In this document: piece after piece, positions 43,174 to 54,138 of the stretch
How positions within the stretch are numbered: the first letter of the stretch is position 1
Layout: each line of letters opens with the position of its first letter
Assembly (NCBI GenBank): GCA_958450365.1
Contig: CAUEEP010000923.1
Span: 1,505,501-1,569,500, forward strand
Reading direction: 5' to 3'
Length of the DNA stretch: 64,000 nt
Source: Mesorhabditis belari
Taxonomy: Eukaryota; Nematoda; Chromadorea; Rhabditida; Rhabditidae
Position numbers and translations under genes: made by a program
Notes under the pieces: generated by a model
The model's input: the letters and a program-made list of their open reading frames with translations, nothing else
Databases searched by the model: none
Told to the model about the DNA's origin: nothing

Positions 43174-44848
43174 ATGCCAATTGACTACAGTCGTTGGAAG
43201 AAAATTGAGGTTTCGGACGACGAGGACGACACCCATCCCAATATCGATACTCCATCACTCTTTCGGTTTGTTGGGTTTTAATATTTTAAAATAATGATTT
43301 ATAATAATGATATAAATTTATAAAATAACGTTTAGATGGCGCCACCAAGCACGCTTGGAGCGTATGGCAGAGAAAAAGATGCAGAAAGAAGAGATCGAGA
43401 AAGGAAAGTCCAGCGCAAATAACCGCAAAGATGTTGGTGTTTTGTTTTAATTTGGCTTTATATTTTTATTTAGGAAATCATCAAGAAGCTTGAAGGATTG
43501 GACCTGGAAGATAAGGAAAAACGACAGGTAATAATTAAGCTACAGTTGATAGTATTATTTATGTTTAGCTTGAAATCGAATTGGCTGAGTTAAACAAACA
43601 GGAAGAGGAATTCATGAAAAAGGAGAAAGAACTTGAGGTACAGTTTGGTACATGAAATTTGCAACTAATTTCTTTACAGGATCAAGAACGGCTTGAGCCT
43701 TGGAATGTTGACACTATTGGACACGAGGCCTTTTCATCTTCTAGAATCAACAAAGTTGCCGAAAAGAAATCCGATAAGCCAAAGATCACCGAAGAGGAAG
43801 ATTCAAAGCGCATGGTAAAGTTGCATTTGAAGTTTCTTGTTATTTTTTTTATTCTAGGCCAAATACTTTGAAGATAACGAAGAGCTTCTGCAGAAATATG
43901 GACGCCTCACTGGACTCAAGGTTTCAGTTGAAAATTTAATGATTTGATTATCATTTTAGGTCTCCGAGCAATTTATTTTGGAGAATCCTCGCCTGGCTAG
44001 TGATTATGCTGCTAATTGGCTTACCATTGAATGCCTCAACCTTGCCATTGATGGAAAGGTCTTTTTTGTAATTTAATGCATATAAAATCGCTGATACAGA
44101 CGGATGACATGTGCAACATGGCTCGCCAATGCATCATTCTTCAATATCTCCTGGAGCTCTCTAAATCACTGAATGCCGATGCCACAAACACCAATGTGAT
44201 CAAGAATTTCTTCAAGAAGTGATTAATAAGTGTAGTCGCCAAAATTAATTCTCTTTAGATTCCAAGCTGCTGATCCTAGCTACATGAAAATGTATGAAGA
44301 CGAAGTTGCTCAATTCCAAGTAAATCTTGCATTTCATTTAATAATTAACAGTTGTCTTAGGAACGACTTCGCCGTCGTGCTAAGGACAAACGTGATCAAG
44401 CTATCGCTGAGTATGAGTCTGAGGAGAAGGTGCCATACTTTAAATTTTAATTCGATTAGTTTTTCAAATTTGTTTTAAGGCTAAGCGTGTCGCCAACGCA
44501 CCTGGTGGCTTAGATCCCCAAGAAGCTTATGATGCCTTGCCCGATGAGATGAAAAAGTTTGTTAAATTTATAGGTATTTTTCAAATAATAAGTTTAGATG
44601 TTTTGATGACCAGAACATTGGCTCGCTTCAAAAATGCGCCGAGTCAATGGATAAGGAAGTAAATTTGTTATTTTAGGTCAGACTTGACTCTCATCTGTTT
44701 AGGTTTTTACCTATCATTTGCAACGTTGTATTGATTCTGGTTTGTGGGTTCCTAATGCTAACGCCGCCGCTGAAGAGGTTGTTCATAAATTTAATTTTTA
44801 ACTGATGACTTTTAGGATGAGGCCAATCTGGAGGCCCCAAGGGAATAG
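43174..44848 (+). CDS. cdc-37: HSP90 co-chaperone CDC37
   Basis: Fourteen exons join in phase: 43174-43265, 43336-43432, 43474-43527, 43569-43637, 43680-43814, 43858-43920, 43960-44058, 44100-44218, 44259-44319, 44361-44429, 44481-44557, 44598-44658, 44703-44777, 44816-44848 (367 residues). CDC37 loads protein kinases onto HSP90. The N-terminus [20 protein letters not shown] includes the conserved Ser in VSDDED that CK2 phosphorylates. A long charged coiled coil follows, then the HSP90-binding region with TWLEN-like [15 protein letters not shown], and a short acidic C-terminus. The ATG lies five bases after ttacag, a likely spliced-leader site. The gene is 189 bases behind URM1. Confidence 0.96.
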
Positions 44849-45158
44849 ATGTGCGATGGGGGCATTTTCTTCATTTGGCTCACTGGTATGGATCTTTCAA
44901 CGTGCACTCCATTCAGTCAACATAAATCTCATTGTTCAGCTGGTTTTTTTATCTATTGGGTTCCTTTTTTCCATTCTTTTAATCCCATTGTGAGTGATGC
45001 TTTGTATACTGTGGATATACTCTTCCCAATCACTGTTAATAAAGCTTGTTTATTACAAGAAAGAGTCGTCAGGTCTATTGTTGTAGTTGGAGTCTGATCG
45101 AGCATTATTAATGTGTTGACCAAACGGTAAAAACTTTATTCTTCAAAAGGTTGTCTTT

Positions 45159-45754
45159 TTATGCGTGCTCTATCGATTTTAACGTTCCCGGCTAAAAACC
45201 ATGTTATTAGGCGTATTTGAACCAAGACACTTACCATGGCTTTAGCTTTATGCTGTATTTTGTCGCTGTGTTCCTCTTTTAAACTAGCCACATATCTAAA
45301 CGTGACGTATTAGAGCTGAAAAGATCAAAACTACCGCAAAGTGTGGTCTTCATTAGTCCCACAGCCGGTGACCGGGATATCAGGTGGAGGCTGCTGAGGA
45401 CGGAATCTCTTCAACGGTTGCTGCTGTTTACTTGATGGTGCTTTTCTGAAATGAAAAATACATCATCCCGGCAGAGATTTGAGAAACTTAATAAGCAAAT
45501 TGAAGTTGTCTGCTATTCCTGATAAATCACACGGCTAGTTTTTTTTAGCTTTAACAATCCAAAAAGAAATAAAGCTCGCCCATTCTCCTTATCGCTACAA
45601 ATAACGAGTCCGAGAACAACGAATGTTGTGACGGTTACTATCTAAACAAGCCGCTTTTGTCGGGAAACGAAACGGAAAAGGACTAACATACGCAAAAAAT
45701 ATAGAAATCGGAAAGAAAACTCACAAATTGTAACAGAGCGAAGACTGTAAGCAT
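45159..45754 (-). CDS. Small membrane protein of unknown function
   Basis: Five minus-strand exons join in phase: 45754-45725, 45641-45556, 45445-45335, 45295-45235, 45191-45159 (106 residues). The N-terminus is hydrophobic (MLTVFALLQFIVTVTTFVVL and a second short stretch after CSDKENGR), so it is a signal anchor or one-to-two-span protein. The rest is a soluble tail with Gln/Pro-rich QQQPLKRFRPQQPPPDIP and the conserved-looking VTGCGTNEDHTLRYVA. I do not recognise the family. Exon 2 was ended at a gttaaa donor because this alone keeps the phase. The last three exons look most reliably coding; exon 1 is the weakest. Confidence 0.45.
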
Positions 45755-47278
45755 CGTTTCGACCAATTCGACAGCAAGTCAAAAATACAAATGATCTCCT
45801 TTAAGATCTCGTTGGCTTTTATTAGACGCTTAAATCCAAATTGCATATGTTAATATTCAATTTTTGGTCTATATGCAAATTTGTTGCGATCCCCACAAAA
45901 GAGAGAACATTTCTGTAAACTCTAAAAATTTTATTAAATCCATCATTTGTATAAACTATTTGTGCTATCTGCTTTGAGTTTATTGTAGCAATCTGCCAGA
46001 ATCGTGGCCTTTCTAGGCCTTGTGGGGAGGCATGGGAAAACGTCGTAAATTAAATGCGCACCCCAAAGTGAATGGAGAAAGGCAAAGGAAAGAGAAAAGA
46101 CAAAAAGAGCGATGAAGATGGTGCTCGGATGTGTGTATGTATGTCTGTGTGGATTGCTTTCCCTTTGAGGTGCCCCAAGCCGCCATTTGCGCCCCATTTG
46201 TTATCCTTCCCAAGGCAAGAAGATCCCGCCTTGACACCCCCACCTCTCCTCCTTTTTACCCCATCCTTGAATTGTTTCTTTTCTGACATCCGGCTAGTTT
46301 TCGAGTGAGGCTTTGGATTTGAATTTAGAACGTTCTCCAGTGATAACTAAATTGCATCCCTCTCAAATAATGGATTTTTTAAAAGGTGTCAACTTTCTCG
46401 ACTACCGTAATCCTGCTTTTAGTCTTTTATCCAATCGAATCCAATATACTGTAAGCGTGTCTTTTTGTATATGTATTCTTCGTAAAACATCAGAATCAAC
46501 CCAAAGCAAATGGATTACGCTAGTCTTCGAAAGATTACCGTAGTAGCAGGGTTATAGTGGTTTTCGAAAGAGAAGAGTACGGTAGTAATAACTATCGCAA
46601 GGTTACGGTAGTTTTGAAAGTTGCCACGTTTTAGAATACGAAATACTTTAATTCTCTAATACTAAATCCAATAGCCTTTCCCTTCTCACTTACCGTACTC
46701 CCATTACATATCGGCCAGGCGTTCCCACATGAATGCCCCCCTTCCTCTTTCGCCCGTTCAACTATCTATTTCCTTTTGCGAAAAAGGAATAGTTGGTGGT
46801 GGTTTTGTTGGAATGCAAATGTTGGGAAGAGATTGAATGAAAGGGGAAAAGATGGATGGAAAGACGATGAATGGAGGGGTGCAAAGGGGAGGCCATTCAA
46901 TTGCTCATCACCTCGTCCGCCCCATCTCCGTCTTTTCTTTTATTCTCCTTGCCACGAAAAAAACATCGATTGATCATTTTTTCGCCTTTCCTCGTTTTCT
47001 ATTTAAATTTATACTTGTTTGAAATTCTGCCTGGCTTTTAGAGTTTTTGGTTTGAAAGCGAATTTGAGATTTGAGATTTCCTGAAGGAAATCTGAAGATT
47101 ACGAAGGATTATCTAAACCTACAGTAATCAATTTCCTCAATCTTAATCTCAAAGCTTTAGAATGGTTTTATTTTGTGTAACTTTTCAATTTTTCAATAAT
47201 TTTCAGTTTATTGGTATCTTTTTTATTTATTTATTTAAATTTTATCAATACTTATGATTAGTTTGAAAAATTTCAGAA
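45755..47278. other. Long intergenic region with purine-rich blocks
   Basis: No gene is supported across about 1.5 kb. Blocks at 46070-46260 and 46790-46930 are purine/pyrimidine-asymmetric, like those near 2.6, 4.9 and 40.1 kb. Small inverted repeats of the type taccgtaatc / gattacggta occur at about 46404-46540. The right end, tttcag at 47276, is an acceptor-like site two bases before the ZC4H2 start. Confidence 0.5.
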
Positions 47279-50200
47279 ATGGCTTCTCCATTGGTGGACA
47301 CCACCGCCGCCACGGCACTCGAGCTGAATCGACTCGCGCAAGCCAAGTGAGTGAAAAGTTTGGAGATTGTATTGGGTTGGTGAATTGAAAACTGCGGGCT
47401 ATTGTCATATGTGACAGTTTGAGGACTTTCTTCAAAAGAAACCCATTTTGGTGTCAATGGGAAAAGTTGTAGAGAATCAAAAATGAAGCTTATATACAAA
47501 TTTTCAGAACGATTCAAAAACTGGTTTTCAAGAAATGCCAAATTTACGAATTTTCACAAAACTTGCATTTTAAGCGAAACTACTAAGTGAATCTTTTTGG
47601 AAATTTGGCTATAAGCCTAATTTTTGATTCTCTACAACTTTTCTATTGACCCCAAAATGGGTTTCTTTTGAAGAAAGTGCTCAAACTGGGAGTCCTCCAT
47701 TCTCCAGTCCTCCATTTTTGAGTCTCACACTTGTCTCACACACAAACCAAAATCCACGAAAGAGCTTGGGACTTTGGCGCATCCCCCATACCGTCCGGAC
47801 CTCGCTCCTTCTGATTACTATTTATGCCGAACTATGAGTAATGAGTAAAATCGATTCGGAAGAAGCAGTCAAAAATTGGCTCCAAAAGTTTTTCGATTCA
47901 AAACCAAAAACCTACTACGAAAGAGGAATCCGCAAATTGCCTGTAAAATGGGCAGAAGTCGTCAATAATAATGGAAATTATTTGGAATGAATTCATGGTT
48001 TTATGTTGAATAAATTTTGGTTCAAAGTCCGGCAGTTTTCAATTCACCAACCCAATAGTATATGACAGTATTCTATTCTGGCTTAAAGATTTTTCGATAA
48101 GCAGCTATTTGATTTGGAAAGTTTGTACATTGTTCATCTGATCAATGATAACCGCTTTCTTACTGTATTTTTTTGAAAGGCTAAGTAGTTCTGAACTCGA
48201 TTTGTGTATTCATCACACATCAGACGTGATCCCCCTCAACTTTTATTGCTTTTTCGTTTAAGGTCGAGAAGAGAATGTGAATAAATAGAATGTGGAGAAG
48301 AAAAAGAAAAGAAAAAGAAAAGAAAAAGAACAATGAGCAGCTGTGCCTTTTATGGGGATCCCCCGGTGATACTATGGGATAAATGGGGAAATGACAACAA
48401 CATCAAATTTGTAGCTGAAATCAAGTTGAACTAAAGATCGTAAAAGAAGATGTTCTTTTACTCGAATATAGGTCAATAGAATTTGCACTATTTAATCAAA
48501 ACTTTGATTAGCTTTTGTTCTTGTGTTCAGCTGAGTGATGGCTTTTCTGAAAGGTGTCGATTTTTGTAAATTACAATAATTCAGCCTTTAGTTTTCAATC
48601 TATTTACTTTTGGTTTGACTCTGTGAGGTTTGACACAAAGGATATTGATATAAACAAAGTGAATAGATTAGATAAAAATATAGACAAGATTACGGTAGTC
48701 GGGAAAATTTGAAACATTTTAGAAAACGGGTCAGAACGGATCTATTCAGAGAAACGTATTCTAAACAATTTTCTGGTTGCTCTTTAAACTATCGTAATCC
48801 TATATGCAGGATCATAGTAGTTTTTTGAAAGTTAACACGTTTTAGAAATAGCTTTAATAAGTAATTTTTAATAATAATAATCAATAAGTAATAATAATAA
48901 TAAGTAATAATAATTAATAAGTAATAATAATTAATAAGTAATTCTTGTAATCCACTCTGTTTCAACGAGATTAATCATTTCATTCGAATCTAAATTTAAT
49001 ATTCTCATTCTAATCTCTAAATCAATTTTCAAAATTATTAAGATTACTTGTTCCCTTGCTAAATTGCTTGCCTTACTTGCTAAGCCAAGATTGCTAAGCC
49101 TTGCTAAGCCAGCTAAGCCGAGTAAGTATTCATTTTGAAACTAAACCTAATTAAGTTTGCACTATTGCCCACTGACCAGGTCTAGAAACAAAACTGTAGC
49201 CCATTTGCTCGCAACTTTTTCACGATGATTGGACAGGTGGGGGAGAACAAAGAAAGCGATTGTTTGAAGGAGGGAAAAGGGGGATAAGACTAATGAGATT
49301 AGGGGCCGATCAATGACACAAAAGGAAAAGGAGGGACAGGGTGATGAAGTGGATTGGGCAATACCTCAATAGATCTCTTTGCATTCTTTTTATCCACCAC
49401 ACGATCTTGAGATCATTTTTGAATGCCCAAATGACACCATTGTGTTGTTGGGAAGAGATTTGTTGGCTGGGAATTGGGGAAATTAGAAATAAACTGTAAA
49501 ATTGTCATTTCTCGAAAGATCAGTCTCCATATTTTAAAGCTTTAAAAATTTGAGTCGCAAAATTCAAGATAAATTCATTTTGCTAAAAAGTGAATAATTT
49601 CGAAAACTACCGTAATCTCTATACCAGTTTTCTCTGTATATTCTTCATTCATTGAAAAATCAAACTTTAAATTGAATGGGATCAAAATTAGATCCGGAAC
49701 CGTATTGGAACCGTATTGGATCTGAAAAGAACCGTATTGAAACCGTATTGGATCTGAAAAGAACCGTATTGGAACCGTATTGGATCTGAAAAGAACCGTA
49801 TTTGAAACCGGAAAACGTTTCATTTGGAAGGATTTGTATTACTCGGAATTTACTCTAAAACTTTTCAACTTTGAACAAAGAAGTGAATTGTTCTTTTATC
49901 AAGCTTTAAAATCTCTAAATTTCATATTGAAAATGATGGGGATTACGGTAGAAAAATTCATTTTCATATCAAAACTCGTTTTTTAGATGGAAATTGGATG
50001 ATTATGCGGCTCGGAAGAGGGAACTCATGGCAGAAGTCGCTGATTTTAGGTAAGTCTATAGTAAATTTTGTCTAATACTGATAATTTTCTTGTAAAGTTA
50101 TCAGAATTACTTTAATTTTAATAAAAAGAAATTTTCAGAGCCACTGAGAACTTTGTGCGCGAACTCCAGAGCACGATCGAGGAGTTGAATCGAGAAAAAG

Positions 50201-52001
50201 AGGAGCACTCGGAGATCATTCAAATGATCAATCAAGTAGCTGCTTTTTGAGAAATTATTAGCTATTATATCAATGGTTTTTATATCAATGGCTTTTATAT
50301 CAATGACTTTTATATCAATGGTTTTTATATCAATGGCTTTTAAATAAATAGAATTTTAGGATAAAGTCGAGCTCGAGAAAGAGATGGATTCGATGAGATC
50401 CGAGCAAAGAGAAATCGAGAATCGACTGGCGACAAAATATGATAATTTGATGAGGTGAGTGAGTTGAATTTACACTCGATATAGTATTCTGCATACAGAT
50501 ATGAAATATCTTATCTAAATAATTCAAAATTAGAATCATGGAGCAATCGAACGAGCGAATCCGTGACAGTGGGCTGGGCGAGGGAACTGAGTTGAGTCCC
50601 GGGGATTTGCCCGCAAATATTCCAAGGTGGGGGAAGTTTAATCAAGTTTTTTTTACTTAAAAAACTACTTGTAAGAACAAGCACTACAGTAGTTTATTTG
50701 AATATTTGGATATTCTATGATAAATCTTTTCCAGAGAGATCACTTCCCGTCCACCTCCATCTCCACTTCGAGTCATCAATCCGATCCTCGCTCAACACAT
50801 GATTAATTTTGATCAAGTAGTTAGAAAACAGAATTCTTTATACAAATTGATGCAATCAATGTCACGGAAACTTTTTTAAAGCAGATTTTACCAAGACTTA
50901 GTCCTGAAATCAAGTAATATCTAAGCGATTTGGCAGTTTTATTTTGGCTCTGTTTAGCTCTAGGCTAAATTTTCTTTAGTCTAGAGCTTCTTTAGCTTCT
51001 TTAGTCTAGAGCTTCTTTAGTCTAGAGCTTCTTTAGTCTAGAGCTTCTTTAATCTAGAGCTTCTTTAGTCTAGAGCTTCTTTAGTCTAGAGCTTCTTTAG
51101 TCTAGAGATTTTTAGCTTCTTTAGTCTAGAGCTTCTTTAGTCTAGAGCTTCTTTAGTCTAGAGCTTCTTTAGTCTAGAGCTTCTTTAATCTAGAGCTTCT
51201 TTAGTCTAGAGCTTCTTTAGTCTAGAGATTCTTTAGCTTCTTTAGTCTAGAGCTTCTTTAGTCTAGAGCTTCTTTAATCTAGAGCTTCTTTAGTCTAGAG
51301 CTTCTTTAGTCTAGAGCTTCTTTAGTCTAGAGCTTCTTTAGTCTAGAGCTTCTTTAATCTAGAGCTTCTTTAGTAGAGCTTCTTAATCTAGAGCTTCTTT
51401 AGTCTAGAGCTCTTTAATCTAGAGCCTTTAGTCTAGAGCTTCTTTAGTCTAGAGCTTCTTTAGTCTAGAGCTTCTTTAGTCTAGAGATTCTTTAGTCTAG
51501 AGATTCTTTAGTCTAGAGATTCTTTAGTCTAGAGATTCTTTAGTCTAGAGCTTCTTTAGTCTTTAATTCATTCAACTCTTTAACTTATGAGTTTACCTTG
51601 TTAAAGTTAAACATAAGATTAACTTAACCAAATGAATAATGAAATTATAATCTGTTCGATTAACGAAATCAATTTTTCAGATGTTGCTCGGTCGTAGCGC
51701 TTTCGGGGCTCGTCCCACTCCACTTCCATTGCCTCCACATTTGGCAAAGAGTGAACATCAGAGTCCACCGATGAAGGTATTACACACGTTTGAAAACCTT
51801 AAGAGTAAATCTAAAGTACTATATCATTCTAAAGAGCTTTCTATTTCGTATACACTAAACCCTTAAAAAGATCACTAATCCAACGAGTTTCAGACTTGCC
51901 AATCGTGCTTCCAACAAATCCACCGAAATGCTCCGATTTGCCCGATGTGCAAGAGCAAAAGTCGCTCGAAAAACCCAAAGAAACCGAAGAAAAAGGATTA
52001 G
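47279..52001 (+). CDS. Zinc finger C4H2 domain protein (ZC4H2)
   Basis: Eight exons join in phase: 47279-47346, 49987-50049, 50139-50235, 50360-50454, 50534-50626, 50735-50816, 51681-51776, 51894-52001 (233 residues; human ZC4H2 has 224). The protein is a long coiled coil ([20 protein letters not shown] through about residue 115), a Pro-rich linker ([20 protein letters not shown]) and a C-terminal zinc finger: [19 protein letters not shown] followed by [12 protein letters not shown], matching the human C4H2 finger almost residue for residue. The human protein acts in neural development and stabilises RNF220, a ubiquitin ligase. Intron 1 is 2.6 kb and holds a mariner-like element; intron 6 holds a long minisatellite. 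The start follows a spliced-leader-like tttcag. Confidence 0.95.
47372..48056 (+). mobile_element. mariner-like element with intact ends and decayed transposase
   Basis: The ends ttgggttggtgaattgaaaa and ttttcaattcaccaacccaa are perfect inverted repeats flanked by TA on both sides, the mariner target duplication. An inner inverted repeat (gaaacccattttgg-gtcaatgg) lies 50-90 bases in on the left and near 47650 on the right. The 3' part encodes a broken transposase C-terminus: [15 protein letters not shown], containing the third catalytic Asp, then [17 protein letters not shown] and [17 protein letters not shown], interrupted by a stop and a frame shift. The 5' two-thirds of the gene is deleted. 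It sits in ZC4H2 intron 1. Confidence 0.9.
48840..48945. repeat. (aataagtaataat)n low-complexity repeat
   Basis: Short units of taataa and taataagtaataat are repeated in ZC4H2 intron 1. A similar structured tract, aaccgtattggatctgaaaag in about three units, lies at 49695-49810 in the same intron. Confidence 0.8.
50985..51565. repeat. 16-bp minisatellite (agagcttctttagtct) in ZC4H2 intron 6
   Basis: About 35 units of agagcttctttagtct with few variants (attc for cttc, aatct for agtct), some units shortened. The unit junction tctaga is palindromic. The array ends about 115 bases before exon 7. Confidence 0.9.
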
Positions 52002-52149
52002 TCAATCGTTTTTTTGTGTAAATAATTAATTATGCAACAATCTAAATAAATCAATTTCTATTCAATATGAATTTACACAAAAAAAAATTAAAAATTAGCT
52101 TTTAATCGTCAAATAAAAAAATGATGGGTTGGCGAGAAATCATTCATTT

Positions 52150-52668
52150 CGTCGGGGTAGGCTTAATTTCCGCCATTTTATTACGCAGGGTCTTTTGCGC
52201 AACAAGTAGGCCAATCTTTATGATTTTGGTGTCATTTTGTAGGTCTCAATAAGTGCAACAAAATGACACTAAAATCATAAAGATTGTGGGTACTAATGTA
52301 CCTATGGGGGGCTACTTTTTTTTTGCTCCAAAATCACTTTATTAGAAAGTTTATTAGAAACCACTTGCACCGATTCCAAATTTGATAAAATTTTTATAGG
52401 TTTTTAATTGAGCTCCTAGTTTTTAGAATAAACGAATATGTCTACTTGGCGCTGTCTTGGCGCTGCTATCGGCGTCAAAAGTCGGCTCAGTCAAAAGCCT
52501 CTAATAAAGTGATTTTCCAGCAAAAAAAAAGTGACTGCCATAGGTGCATTAGTACTAGATTATGGCTATGAAACACTTGGAAGAAAGTTATGGTGAGGTG
52601 TGCAAACGTAGTTGCGCAAATGACCCTGTTGCACAGATAAAATGGCGGATTAGCCTACCCCATTTCGT
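52150..52668. mobile_element. MITE-like palindromic element, family A, full-length copy 5
   Basis: The outer ends ggggtaggcttaatttccgc and gcggattagcctacccc are inverted repeats of about 20 bases or more, extended inward by cattttat and aaaatgg. Inside is the shared core, with gtaggccaatctttatgatt and its inverse, and an insert of about 270 bases with its own inverted ends (attagtacct/atgtaccta) and cactttattagaa pieces. It is the best reference copy for the family, explaining the outer fragments seen near 65-110 and at 37650. Confidence 0.75.
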
Positions 52669-53201
52669 CTATTCTGCTCTTGCAGCGACTTTGCCATGAA
52701 TTTTTGGGTATTCTTTTGCTTTAGTCTCCCTCATTTTCATTTTAGTAGCACTTTGGCAACATTTCTAAAGGGTTTTAAATAAATTTTGCACTTTAAGCTG
52801 CATTCTTTGTTTTTTTTTAAGTACGATAACGAGTTGTGCAGCGTTTATCAGCAAAAAATTAGTAATTTGGTTTACTGCTTGTTCAGTCAGATCTTTGACA
52901 CCTTTTCTCTAGTGTAAAGAACTTAATTTATAATTCAAAAGCTGATTGCCATGTCTTTTACATTCAAATTCTTGACAAATTGCGTTACTTTCAACGGTAA
53001 AATGCACTTTTAGTCTTTTAGTTTATTTTAGGTTAGTTTAGTTTAGGCACTTTTAGTTTAATGAGACGACAAAGAATAATGGGCAACCTGTTTAGCTACA
53101 ATTAAGCCACCCATGTGATTCTTATCGTACATTTAATCCACTTGTTTATTTGGTTGTCTTTGTTTACCAAATAGGACAATATTTCTTTAGCGGTTCCTGC
53201 A
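52669..53201. other. Intergenic, no supported gene
   Basis: A/T-rich sequence with a run of ttttagttta units near 53010-53060. No exon with splice support is seen before the acceptor-like tttctttag at 53182-53190. Confidence 0.45.
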
Positions 53202-53674
53202 ATGGACGAGCGTGCTTTGTGTACTCGGCGTGAATATGGAAGATGCTATTACTATATCCTGACGTATAGATGAGCGCACAAATGAGGTTCGTTTTTATTT
53301 TTTTCGTAGCTACCCGGCTACCCATTTATTTATTATTTTTATTGACTTTATTTATTTATTAACTGCTAGTTGATCTTGTTTTGATTATATCTATTCCAAA
53401 GCCTTTTCTTTAGAGATGGATTCTCAAATTCCACCTTGAAAACGTCACCGTCACGAGACGCAAATATCCCGAGAGAATTTGTAATGGCACGCAGGGCATG
53501 AGCATTGAGTTGGGATGTGTGTGTACGTTGTGTAGAAAACCAAAACTACCAAAGGCTCTAAATCGAAACCAAAAGACTTTGTAAGTTTTTTTGAACATTA
53601 ATTTTTTGGAAACAATTAATTTCTTTTTTAGAGCATTGAGAAATCGACGACGCTCAGAACGCAAACGGGAGTGA
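53202..53674 (+). CDS. Possible small Cys/Arg-rich protein, three exons
   Basis: Exons 53202-53263, 53416-53580 and 53632-53674 join in phase (89 residues). The product starts MDERALCTRREYGRCYYYIL, continues with NVTVTRRKYPERICNG and ELGCVCTLCRKPK, and ends in a basic tail (RNRRRSERKRE). The CxC-x2-C cluster could bind a metal. The start lies 11 bases after an acceptor-like tttctttag. The second exon needs the weak acceptor ttagag to keep phase. I do not recognise the family, and the opposite strand has a 135-codon frame here that I judge to be a shadow. Confidence 0.35.
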
Positions 53675-54138
53675 CTGCAGCTTAAACGATCAAGAAACGG
53701 GAAACTTGAAGAAAGAAAAAAAGCGACAAAATCTAACATTTGTGCAAATTTGATCTGTCTGGCCAATAAAATGTTGAACGATTTGTCTTTTTTATTTGTC
53801 GAAGCGTTTTGCACCAATAAAGACTTATTTCTAGTACAATACGAAGAATGATGATCTTTTGTATCTTCAATAGTACTTTTTAAGCTTTACCTATGTCAGT
53901 AAGACAAATAAGTTTAACTGTTTTATCTTCAATAGTTATTCTACTCGAAAAGTCTACATGTTTCAAGAAGCTTTCAAAAAAGTTCCTTCGATACTATCGA
54001 CGTTTCGTCTTTCTGCTCTTTCTTCATTCATCGCCCCAGTTTCTTTAAGAGGGAGGAGTAAACCGTGTTAACCTTTTTATCCTCATTCTAAATTTTCATG
54101 CATTAAATTCAATTTAATGTCTTTTTATTTTCAGAAAA

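Noticed and set aside
53410..53817. 135-codon minus-strand ORF
   Set aside because: It has no family similarity, and the plus strand shows phase-matched exons over the same bases.
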